Source of the DNA: Poecilobothrus nobilitatus
Lineage: Eukaryota > Arthropoda > Insecta > Diptera > Dolichopodidae
Length of the DNA stretch: 64,000 nt
Direction: 5' to 3'
Assembly: GCA_947095535.1 (NCBI GenBank)
Contig: OX352773.1
Location: forward strand, 25,503,398-25,567,397
Shown: positions 54,663 through 64,000 of the stretch, one piece after another
How positions within the stretch are numbered: the first letter of the stretch is position 1
Layout of the letters: each line of letters opens with the position of its first letter
The notes under the pieces: model-generated
Databases searched by the model: none
What the model saw: the letters and a program-made list of their open reading frames with translations, nothing else
Told to the model about the DNA's origin: nothing
Program-made: the position numbers and the translations under genes

Positions 54663-56362
54663 CATTTTTTTTTTGTAAGTATTCAGATATATTATTGAAA
54701 TACATTCCAAACGTATTTGGTGGTACGTGTATCTACAAAAGCTTGTTATTTAATACAAGCATTTGAATTTGTTTTCTCTATTTATATACAAACAATTTTT
54801 TGTCGGTTTAAGTACATCGGTTTTTTATATGGGAATGAGACATCTGTATATAGTTTATTATCTGTGGTTATATGCATTTCAGTTTAATATAAAAAACAAT
54901 TCAAATACTTCTAAGAAAACAAAGAAAAATAAAATTGTAAATGTTTATTGAAGCTAGGTACATATTTGAAATTTAGTGAAGAGGTGTGGAGTTACATGGC
55001 AACAACTTTTGTAAAATTTGGTTGGTCTAGCTACAGCACCCAGTTCAGGCTTCTTGCACCTTTTAGAACTTCCTAAAGCTGGAAACAGCATATATTACGT
55101 TCATATTGGACACTACTCTACTGCGCTCTTCCTCGTTTTTGATTGGTTTTCATATTTTTGTTATGTTGTATTTGTAGGGTGCTGTGCTTTTTGTTATTAT
55201 TATTGTATTTTTGTATAAACATTGAAAGTTTGACTAATTGAGAATTAATAGACTATAAAATTCTAACACAATATTTGCACAGCATATACCTACCTATACT
55301 TTTTATAATATTGAATATATGCATCTACATATGTATCTGAATATAATATTGTATATGTATCTACATATGTACATACATATATATTTAGCACATTAACCAT
55401 AAAAAGTGATAAGAACATAAGTCAGAAAAGCCCCTATTAATTATAGATTTACTTGGGGCTAGATTTTGTTCATAGATAATTATTATCAGTCGAAGAAATA
55501 CTAGTAAGATATAATTAAAGTAAGATATGTATGTAATGTATGTGGAACAAAGCTATTGCAAATTAGGATTGAAATTTTAAAACTATATTGTCTCTTTTCT
55601 AGTATAAAAAGTGTAATATCTCCTTTTGTAAATGTAAACAGTCAGTCTATAAAACTAAACATATTATTATATAGTTATAGAGAACTTTAAATTATTTTAT
55701 TTGTTGTTGAATTGGATTTCAATACTTGTAAAATGATCTTAAATAACTAATTAATTAAATTTTTTAGTGCTCATACATTTTTAAATCATATATTTATCTT
55801 TTTTTTTAGTTTTGGCTGCATATAAAAACAACTATTTTTGGATTTATAAAGATTTACTTCCTGGAGTTCATAAAATTATTAGTTATTTATAAGTTATTTG
55901 TAAAATTGACAATTATGCTAAATTTAATATAAGTAAACAATTATGATGCTTAAGTAAAGGTAGGAGAATTTTTTATATTAAATTATATTAAATTTAAATT
56001 TTTTTTATAATAAATTTTTAATAAAATGTTTCTATAAAATATTTAATACTTATTATTTTAAAAATAAAAAATAACATATGCTTTAAATTCGTTTTATAAA
56101 AGAGTAAAATATTATTCTGAAATTTTAACTTAAATTTCAATTGATTGAACAATTATTGTGTAACATTCATTTAATAACATTCATATAACATTCAATAAAT
56201 TTACATATTTTAGTTTTAGCAGATTTTTGACTTTCTTCGATAGCGATAGCTAAGTATCAATTCAACAACGCATACATTATAAGTGTTATAATGGAATATA
56301 AAGAAATTGTGAATTTAATTTTAGTTTAACAATTTTAATGATTTCACTTATACTTATTAATA
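54663..56362. other. AT-rich DNA with one GC-richer patch
   Basis: No gene identified. 54990-55150 is less AT-rich and open on + (ATAPSSGFLHLLELPKAG), but ends in a hydrophobic low-complexity run; probably an unidentified repeat fragment. Confidence 0.4.
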
Positions 56363-58057
56363 TTATATAATTGATAGAACTGACGATGATATAGGATACT
56401 CAGAAAAGTTTATTAAGTTCAATAAAGCATGTCCTTTAATAAAATTGTTATTCACTTCTTCTATTTTGAAAATATTTTCTTTAACTAAGCAATAGTTGTT
56501 TGGAAAAATATTTGAAAAAGTTAACAAAAAGCAAAATATAGGTTCACCTGTTGGATTAAAGAAGTAATATTTTGCGTTTAATCTATTATTCATTAATTGT
56601 TGTAAGAGATATGCTCATTTAGCAAACTGTGTATATTATACGATATATTTTGTTTCTTTTAAAGTTTTAGAAGGTGTGCAGCACAATCATTATTTCTTAT
56701 AGAATCTTATGGATGATTTAAAATACGAATGGCGCATACCAGCAGCAGGATATGCGAATAATATTTTTCTTGTAAATTGTTTTTAAAGCCACGATGCCAG
56801 TGTAACTTACAAACATTCTAAATTCAGTTGCTTTCCAATGATCTAGTTCACGCAAAGTTCTTGCTTTCTCAAAAATTCAACTGATTTTTTTAAGGGTAAC
56901 GAAATTCGAATTAATAGCAATAATGGCATTTTTCTTTAAAGTAAATGGTTTAAGCATAATAACATCTGCCTCATGACTCCTAGTAACACGTAATGCATAT
57001 AATCAATAGAAATTGGCTAAAGCATCTAATATTTAACTTTTCCAAAACAGTATGCAACCTAACATGATGTTTTTTATCATTTTTATAACTAAAATCGTCG
57101 TCCGTCTTCAGACAATATTCAGATTTTGAAAAACACGCTTTATGTTACGATAATACGTTCCTTTTATTTTGCACTTAAGTAGTACAACGGTTGTAGCCCG
57201 AATGTGATTTTACACTTTAAATAAGTTTGTCATATTTCATTAATTGTGTAATATTAAAATTTATTTATTTAATAAAGTTTTTACTTATCTAAAATATAAG
57301 AACGGGCTGAAGCATCGCATATGAATTATCTGATTTTCACATTGATACGTTTTTGATTGAAAATAATTGAATTGTTTTGAATATCTTCAAATTCTCTAAT
57401 AACAAAGTACCTGCACAATAAGCTTTTTGGTGCCCATGAAAAACACCAATTACAAAAACTTCTTTAAAAGGAATAATGTTATCAAGAATTGGCCATAATT
57501 GGCTATTCAAGCTTTTGGTTAAAGGCGCACCATTAATGCCAATATCAATTTCAATTGTATTTTTTTTGAAAAAATTTGTCTTCAGAAAATTATCGATGTA
57601 TTTTCTAATGCCAATGTGTGAATAAAATCCTTCTCAGACTGGCATAATATCATTTGTAGAATATATTGGTATTTTTTTTAAAAGTTTTAATATTTTTAGT
57701 ATATTTTTTATGTATTTTTGCAAAATATTCAATAATCCGTTTGAAACTGCTTCAGAAATCTTAAATACAATACTCCATTTTACTTGGTCATCGCAAATAT
57801 TTGCAATTTTATAATTACATACTTTGATTATTCTCATCTTCACAGTCACTATAATCACTTATTGAACTTATATATATAGACCTTATATCACTATCATCTT
57901 GTTTTCTTGTGCGAATTAGCTTGATCATTTATATTTTGTTTATCAACATGAATACATTTTTCTCACAATTTCTACTAATAGTTTCTTCATAGTTTTTTAA
58001 ATTAGCAGATACATTTTGCACTTCACATTTCATTTCATAATATGCTTTATTGTCCAT
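56363..58057 (-). pseudogene. CACTA/EnSpm-like transposase relic
   Basis: Minus strand from an ATG at 58055-58057 (MDNKAYYEMKCEVQNVSANL). Landmarks in order: VKWSIVFKISEAVSNGLLNI, EGFYSHIGIRKYIDNFL, IDIGINGAPLTKSLNSQLWP (first aspartate block, D-x-G-x-P), PFKEVFVIGVFHGHQK, SHSGYNRCTT, LRELDHWKATEFRMFVSYTG and, at the C-terminus, NNYCLVKENIFKIEEVNNNF then HALLNLINFSEYPISSSVLS. This is the layout of the animal family related to CACTA (EnSpm) TNP2 transposases. Stops and frame changes occur throughout (for example 57634, 57330, 57180). No element ends recognised. Confidence 0.68.
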
Positions 58058-58800
58058 TTTAATAATTGTAACTAACAATTATTTAAAATGTATAAAATAT
58101 TTACCAATAATAAATAAACTTTTTCCTTAAACTTTTTAAATTTCGTATGGTTATGATAAAAAAATAAAATGTCTACGATGACGACAATTAAAATATTTAT
58201 TATATGTACCTATGACAATAAAAGCAATGTAATTTCGTTTTCTTTTTATTCCGCTAAGGCGTTCCGCTTTTACACCGTGAAAGCGGTTCATTTACATATG
58301 TAGCAAATTTATAACAAAAACGGCTCGTTAATTTTCTTGGAGGGTTGCAGCAAATTTAGTTCTAAGTCTTGAAAAAACCGAAAATGAAATCGAAAATAAA
58401 TGGAACTGATAAAAAGAATTGTGATAAATGACAGATTATTTTTGGTTTTCAAAGTGAAGTTATTAAATAAGTTAAAAAGTTTGAAATATTTATGGTTTTA
58501 GAGAGTTTTTGGAGTTCGTTTTTTATCCCAGCTAAATATTTTAACATTTGGTGTCTTGATCAAATTTGTTATAAAAATACTTACGCAATATTTATTATTA
58601 TTAAAACAAAATTAATTAAATAAATCCAAAATAACCTTTATTCTTAGCATCAAAACTTTAAAAAAATAACATTCAAATAAAATAACTATATCTAGATAAA
58701 TTCAACATAACATAAAAAAAAAATTAAAAATATTTTTGGTTATAAAAATAATAGCAAAATAATTATAACTTTTAATCAGACTTTCATTAATTACATTCTT
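58058..58800. other. AT-rich DNA, no gene
   Basis: Upstream flank of the CACTA-like relic. A GC-richer patch (cgctaaggcgttccgctttt, about 58253-58272) is unexplained. Confidence 0.45.
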
Positions 58801-59219
58801 AATCAGACTTCTTTGTTTCGGTATCACGTTCAGATTCTGCAGCTATATCTTCCTTATTTGCAGCAGTTGGTAAGAATGATATTCCTCTACTATAATTTTT
58901 TTTTTTCGCATAACTTTATTAAATCAGCTTTTTTTTTTTTTTTATTGATATATATAGATATATAGATTCTGTTTTTTAAAATACCTCCAACTAATGTTTT
59001 CAGATCCCACATATTAAAAAATTGTAGTTCTTGTACTTCATATGGATCTATATTTTTATTTTTAGCTCTCTTTGAATGAGCTATTTTAAAGATATTTATC
59101 CACTCATGCACTGACACTGATACGTATATTTTGGCGAATTCAATAGCACTGTGAAACAGGCTGACAAATGTGCTGACAAATTTTTTTTTTGGAAATGTGC
59201 TAAAAATAATAAAAAGCAT
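58801..59219 (-). pseudogene. Unidentified exon(s), transposon-associated protein fragment
   Basis: Minus strand. 59219-58990 reads VSTFVSLFHSAIEFAKIYVS, VSVHEWINIFKIAHSK and EVQELQFFNMWDLKTLV, ending at a GTATTT donor-like site after LVGG; a further open block (RGISFLPTAANKEDIAAESE) lies at 58900-58801 and could be the next exon. The W..I...A......P.EV.E....F.D.K.L pattern recalls small insect proteins of unknown function near transposons. I cannot name it. Low-complexity K-run codes between the two blocks are intron-like. Confidence 0.35.
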
Positions 59220-59740
59220 TCGAAAATTTCGAAAACTAACGTTTCTTACCTTTTTTTAAACTCGTAACCTCTTGAATGTTATGAAATTGTGAAATTTGGA
59301 TAAGTTTGGTTTGTCACTTGTCATTTCTTTGAGTCACAGTTTTGCATAGCTAATATTTTTTTGGCAAAAGTAAAATTTTTGTGCTATTTATCACCTAAAT
59401 AAACATAAAAAAACTAAAAAACATGTAAAAATTTCCGAAGTTTGGCGAAATCGGGTGGTTACTTACATTAACCACCGGTACATTAGGAATTTATAAACGC
59501 ATATTAAAATTTATTCTATTTTTATTTGAATTAATTTTCCGATTATTTAAATTTTGCTTTATTACTTAGATTAGTTAAATTAAAAATAAATTTATTAAAT
59601 TAAATTAAGAACTTCAACAAATAATAAATTAAATTAAAATATTAATAAAGTAAAAAATTCAAGATTCCTTCATAAAAATTCGTTACTAAATAAAAATCAT
59701 ATTATTCATACATACATACATATGTACATTTGAAATAATA
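59220..59740. other. AT-rich DNA
   Basis: No gene. A short palindrome ggtggtta/taaccacc at about 59454-59476. Confidence 0.45.
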
Positions 59741-59925
59741 TTATGTTAGTAAGTACTTATTTATTTTTAATTTTGAAAGTACGTTTTTCCTTTTCACAAG
59801 AAAAGCGGAATATGCAATGTACGCTGTACGCTGTAAAATCGTTCGGACCGGTTGTAATTTTGTGCTACATCGGGCACATCTTCTAGATCTGCCGCGTATA
59901 GGTTGATGCTTACTGCCTTCCAAAC
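59741..59925 (-). pseudogene. piggyBac-type transposase C-terminal zinc-finger fragment
   Basis: Minus strand: GSKHQPIRGRSRRCARCSTK then LQPVRTILQRTAYIAYSAFL. The R-R-C-x2-C and V-R-T pattern matches the cysteine-rich finger at the C-terminus of piggyBac transposases that contacts subterminal DNA; the second half of the finger has lost its cysteines by frameshift (another frame gives VPDVAQNYNRSERF). Sequence up to about 60170 carries further degenerate text on the same strand, including SNGNMNFVDN, that could be part of the same gene. No TTAA-flanked ends found. Confidence 0.55.
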
Positions 59926-60170
59926 TGTTTATTTAATTTTTTTATTGCAACAGGAGATCTGGATGAATTCCTTAAAATTGAATAAGTTTTGGCCTATTAA
60001 TGTAAGATAGTGCCAAGAGATCTTGATAAATGCTGCGTGTAAAATTTTTAAGATTGAGCTTTTCTATCACATCGGGCATATGTTTTATAAATTGATAAAT
60101 TGTCAACAAAATTCATGTTACCGTTAGAGTCTTTTATTGCAAAAGGGCAAGGAAATTACACAGCCTTTTC

Positions 60171-60519
60171 TGGGTTTATTTTATTTATTTCTTTATTATA
60201 ATATACAATTCAAAATAAACCAAACTGAATTTAACTTAAAATCAGATTTCATATGCACTTACGCTGTTAGTTTAACTAGCACTCTTATTTACAATTATTA
60301 TCTATACTTATAATTTTCAAGTATAACGAACTTAAGTAATATCTAAGAAAAACTGAATTATTGATTTAATCTAGTGATTATATATTTAATTTTATTGTTT
60401 GGAAAATTTATACAAAAACGAATCCTTTATATATGATTTTTTTAAATTCTTTAGAACTAAAATAAAAAATTAAAACTAATTTAATTTCTAACTTATTCTA
60501 ACTAACCTAAAGCCTATCC
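60171..60519. other. AT-rich 3' flank of the LINE
   Basis: No gene seen; by position it is the 3' untranslated region of the LINE. Confidence 0.45.
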
Positions 60520-60800
60520 TATTGTTTCCAGAAAATTTTTCTATTAATTTTTCTTTATTAGGAATAAACATATCAAATTTAAATACACTTTGATCATTAA
60601 TATTACGTCCATTTAAATCTATTGGTATTTCTTTTCCTAGTGAATGTCTATTGTAATGATAAATTATTGGTATTTTATTTGTATTTTCTATTAAATTATT
60701 TTTATCTAGTAAAATAAAGCTCTCGGGTGGAGTAAAACCAGATTCTAGAGTTTTTATTAGGTATTCCTCATTTTCATACCACGACAGGTATATTACAGAA
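60520..60800 (-). pseudogene. LINE ORF2 C-terminal tail
   Basis: Minus strand, open for about 90 codons: SWYENEEYLIKTLESGFTPP, IPIIYHYNRHSLGKEIPIDL and VFKFDMFIPNKEKLIEKF. The tail after the reverse transcriptase of some insect LINEs has this kind of text; it continues the RT block upstream, so both belong to one element. Ends shortly after GNNRIGFRLV near 60520. Confidence 0.5.
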
Positions 60801-60839
60801 TTTTCTTCAACTCGACTACTCCTATGTATATGATTTCAG

Positions 60840-62033
60840 ATTAGCAGAATTATAAAGTTATCAATTCTAATTAATTTATTGTGTTGATAAATAGTTTAAT
60901 TCGAGCGAAAATGTATGAAGCACTTATTTTAAACCATATAGGACAGCCATACGTTAATATAAGGCTTATGAAACTTTTGTAACATAAAGTTTTCAGTTTG
61001 CTATAAAGAAACTTCGAATAGAACATTTTTTTCAACGACATAAATGCGTATTAAACTTCATTAGATAATCAAAATGTACACCCAAGTATTTGACACTGTT
61101 TGAATTTTTACTTTTGGGTCCGTTTGGAGTGTTAATATTAAATCTTCTCCAGTTTTTTCTTACATTGCTATTTACCTTTGCATATGTGTTTCGAAACAAT
61201 ATTGTTTCACTATATTAACGAAAACAATAAGTTTTCGTTAATATTGTTAAATCATCTGCGAATGTATGCTGTAATTAGGCTCCAAATTATTATTTAGGGA
61301 ATTCAGAAGTTCGCTTAGGAAGATGTTAAATAATATCGGCGAATTTACCGTTCCTTGTTGGAACCTGTTGTCTAAATAGAACTCTTTAGAGTATTTCTTA
61401 TTGGAAGATGCTACTCTAAAAGTTCTATATCAAATCATATCATTGATTAAAAACGCAAGATGCAATTTATAGCTTATTTATAGGATATATATATTATTTA
61501 TAGGATATTTATAGCTTAACATTTTGCAAACCAAATCATCGAGTCAAACAGTGTCAAATGCTTTTTCTAAATCATAAAGCATGCTGCTATGTATTTTTGA
61601 CCGTTTATTTGCCTACTCCGACGACAGTTTCGTCATGGCGTGTGTAGTGCTATGTGTAAAACGGAAACCAAATTGATTTAGGGGAATTATATTTTTTTTT
61701 TCAGTTTCTATAATTCAGTTTCAGTTTAGCTGTTAACCAGTATCTTTAACATTTTACTGATAATTGGTAGAAGACTTTTAGACCTGTATTCATTATGATT
61801 GTTACTAGTTTTACCTGGTTTTTTAATTGCAACTACTTTGGCTTTTTTCAAAGTTTTTGGAAAATAGCTCCTATTTAAGCAGTTAATAATATACAATATT
61901 TTTCAATTAGAATGTTAGGTAAATGTTTTAACACAATGTTTGGTATGTTATCCAAACCTGCGTAGATTTTATTATTTAGATTTGAAAAAAATTGTTTGAG
62001 AGTGATCATTGTCGTAAAGTAGTCTTTTTTAGT
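60840..62033 (-). pseudogene. LINE reverse transcriptase domain remnant
   Basis: Minus strand, many frame changes. Family motifs in order: GLDNIPNIVLKHLPN (near 61960), YFPKTLKKAKVVAIKKPGK (61815-61875), LNQFGFRFTHSTTHAMTK (61630-61680), YDLEKAFDTV (61545-61578, first catalytic aspartate), QQGTVNSPILFNIFLSELL (61306-61362, motif B) and NTWVYI near 61080. The YADD box (second and third catalytic aspartates) could not be read cleanly. Position between the linker and the C-terminal tail supports one LINE of roughly 3 kb in this window. Confidence 0.75.
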
Positions 62034-62462
62034 TCAGTTCACTGTAAGTTTATGTGGATGGAATAACTGATCATTAAATTTGACGAGGGTATAATCATTT
62101 CTCAGGTTATTTTGGAGAACATTACTTAAATTATTTATTGTCAAATTTATAATGTTAATCTTTGTGTCTCTCTGGGCTGTTTTCCTATGTATTTGAAATA
62201 AGTCAATTATGAAATTATTATTGTTATCGTTTTTCAATGTTGTGATATCAGTACCAGCTAACCGTAAGGTACTAACCTTATTGAGAAGAATTTTTAACTG
62301 CGAAATATTTTCTTTGTTAAATTTTCTATAATTTTTTTTTATCTTTGGAAATGGGCTTTGTTTATTTGAAATTTTTATTTTTCTTATTCTATTTTCCCAG
62401 TATTTATTATTTGAGATTTTTAAATTTCCTTTATTAAAGTATTTAGATATATTTTTCAGCAA
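62034..62462 (-). pseudogene. LINE endonuclease-RT linker
   Basis: 142 codons open on the minus strand; lysine/asparagine-rich. The later part (KEKISQ-like helix, LAGTDITTLKNDNNNNFIID, RDTKINIINLTINNLSN) precedes the RT domain in the same orientation. It falls where the linker region of ORF2 should be and has no separate recognisable domain. Confidence 0.45.
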
Positions 62463-62499
62463 AGAATTGACTCTAATAACTATTGGACTTGGATTGGAT

Positions 62500-63410
62500 T
62501 TTGAGAAAAGTTTATATTTTGTGGTTACTACTTAACTTACTTTTTTGATTTTTTAAATTTTTTATTAAAGGATTTAAATATATATCTATACTATTAGAGT
62601 TTACCTGAAGTTTTGGGATTGAAACGTGCATTCCCTCTTGTATTATATTTTTTAACCTTTCCAATTTTTTTTCTATTTCATTAATTGTTACATTTCTATT
62701 TACAAGTATAATGAAATTGTTTGGATTTGATACTACCTTTTCATTGATGTTTTTTTGAAACTTTTTCCAATTTGCTTTTTTAAATTGCCGATTGAAGTTC
62801 CTTACTGGTGCTTCGAATAGAATATCTTCATTTCCTATTAAAGAAATATCAGTAATAATTGCAGCTTGATCGCTATCATATGGTAATGTTTTTAATTTAC
62901 CTGGTTGGATTTGGTTCAAAGACAGTCTTGAATCCTCTAGTATCAAATCTAAAAACGAGTTAGCTCTAGCAAATGATAGAGTAAAAGAAGAATAAATTTC
63001 TATTTTATAATGGAAGTTGTTCTTAAGGATAAAATTTTCGACAAATTTTTCCCTAGAGTTATAATTATTATTTCCCCAGTTTTTACGTTTTGCGTTAATA
63101 TCACCACATAAATAATATAAATATAAAGATAATAATTAATTAAATTTTTTAAATTTAATGTTTCGAATACTTTGATAAAATCTGTCTGGAAATATTCACT
63201 ATGTCGCATTGAGGCATACATTGCCACAATAATTAAATATTTATTTCTTTGCAAGGGTATTTTAATTTCACATTTCGAAAGATATGTTTGAAATTTTTCA
63301 AATCTATTTTTTTTTTGATGAGAATGGCTGTACCATCTCCAGGTTTGGACTGGGATTGAATTTAGGACCGGGAAATTTAAACATTTTGGTCCTAATATAT
63401 TGTATAACAT
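62500..63410 (-). pseudogene. LINE apurinic-type endonuclease domain remnant
   Basis: N-terminal endonuclease of the LINE's ORF2 (nicks target DNA to prime reverse transcription). Minus strand: GTAILIKKNRFEKFQTYL near 63300, YLIIVAMYASMRHSEYFQTD, YYLYLGDINAKRKNWGNNN (catalytic GD.N, near 63100), SSFTLSFARANSFLDLILED (62930-62990, S..D..), then LPYDSDQAAIITDISLIG (SDH-type end, here SDQ). Frameshifts at about 63140 and 62990. It is followed by PVRNFNRQFKKANWKKFQKN, the usual linker with W. The missing histidine in SDQ suggests loss of activity. Confidence 0.75.
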
Positions 63411-64000
63411 GTATTGAAATAATTTTTTTAAAAAAAGTTTTTTTTGCTTTAAAAATTAATTATTTTTTTCTTTAATAATAACTACTCTTTTTTATCAATT
63501 TATGAGATAAATCAAAGTGTATCAAAATTGTAAATTTTTTTTAAATTAATTGTTATGCTTTTTATGATTTAACATTGAATATGATAGAAAATACAAAAAT
63601 GAACTTAACATAAAATAAATGAAAATGAACAAATAAATTTAAATGAAATCCCATTAACAAAAAAAACCATTCAATAAATTCCATTTTCATTTCCAATTTT
63701 TAATTATAAATTTTTTAATAATAAGTTGATTATATGTACTATATTATTTTCTTTAAGTTAATAATTTTTTCAAGAGACTACTTTTTTCTTTTACAGTATC
63801 AATAACTTCATCGTTTTTAATGACATATAGTATATTTTTGAATAGTAATATTTTTAATTTTTTAACTTTTTTAAAATCACAAACAATCCTAATTGAATGA
63901 AAGTCTTCAGCAAACTATTGAAAATTTCGTAGGCGAGATTTATGATATTTAAATGAAATTGTAGTAGGCTATGAAATATTCTTGTTTAAATTTTATTTAC
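63411..64000. other. AT-rich window edge
   Basis: No gene recognised. The LINE's 5' end may lie here. Confidence 0.45.

Noticed and set aside
55018..55218. 66-codon + frame with hydrophobic tail
   Set aside because: Half of it is low-complexity Y/F/C from a (ttat)n-like stretch; no family recognised.
62034..63410. Separate host genes at 62-63.4 kb
   Set aside because: The GD.N endonuclease block, linker and downstream reverse-transcriptase motifs show one decayed LINE.

Overview
The window is very AT-rich eukaryotic nuclear DNA, almost certainly from an arthropod and most likely an insect. Evidence for this: GT-AG introns of about 60-90 bp inside decayed coding blocks, long intergenic stretches of A/T runs and ACATATGTA-type words, and a transposon set typical of insects (errantivirus-like LTR elements, BEL/Pao, PIF-Harbinger, hAT, Tc1/mariner, a Polinton). 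I cannot resolve the order. I see no rRNA, tRNA, CRISPR array or bacterial-type operon, and no conserved single-copy host gene that I recognise. One pair of candidate host exons (21647-22002) remains open.

Layout. 0.3-6.0 kb: a decayed Polinton/Maverick with major capsid, protease and small genes on +, and the 3' part of a protein-primed DNA polymerase B on -; a 769-bp inverted-repeat element sits just after the capsid stop. 6-10.5 kb: no genes, one 200-bp direct repeat. 10.6-12.3 kb: a PIF-Harbinger element (transposase and MADF genes). 12.6-15.7 kb: a BEL/Pao leader and gag fragment split by a nearly intact 1.7-kb Tc1/mariner-superfamily element whose ends are inverted arrays of about 21-bp repeats. 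15.7-17.3 kb: errantivirus env and gag pieces with a primer-binding site (-). 17.3-20.7 kb: a 3.3-kb transposon coding for a DUF7869-like protein. 22.4-23.7 kb: a second errantivirus fragment (+). 23.7-26.9 kb: two hAT fragments (-) and a short piece of an unnamed protein family that also occurs at 4.7 kb.

27.2-28.7 kb: a non-autonomous MULE-like element with a 9-bp target duplication. 28.9-31.0 kb: small spliced genes, one matching the N-terminal extension of Polinton-type polymerases. 32.2-34.2 kb: a LINE scrap and a BED-finger hAT (+). 34.9-38.2 kb: a second, roughly 99% identical copy of the 3.3-kb transposon. 38.9-42.5 kb: gag, LINE and PIF-Harbinger fragments. 42.5-46.7 kb: a diverged, internally deleted relative of the 3.3-kb transposon, inserted in a PIF intron. 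46.7-56.3 kb: mostly featureless, with MITE-like elements and hairpins. 56.4-58.1 kb: a CACTA/EnSpm-like transposase relic. 59.7 kb: a piggyBac C-terminal zinc-finger scrap. 60.5-63.4 kb: a decayed LINE on -.

The window is thus a transposon graveyard with two young residents: the paired DUF7869-like transposon and the mariner-superfamily element. Apart from parts of the same element, the genes do not form a pathway. The most unusual material is the DUF7869-like transposon system (three copies, two lineages, candidate DDE residues, candidate 4-bp target duplications) and the small spliced genes around 29-31 kb. All family names come from motif recognition by eye; no database search was possible.
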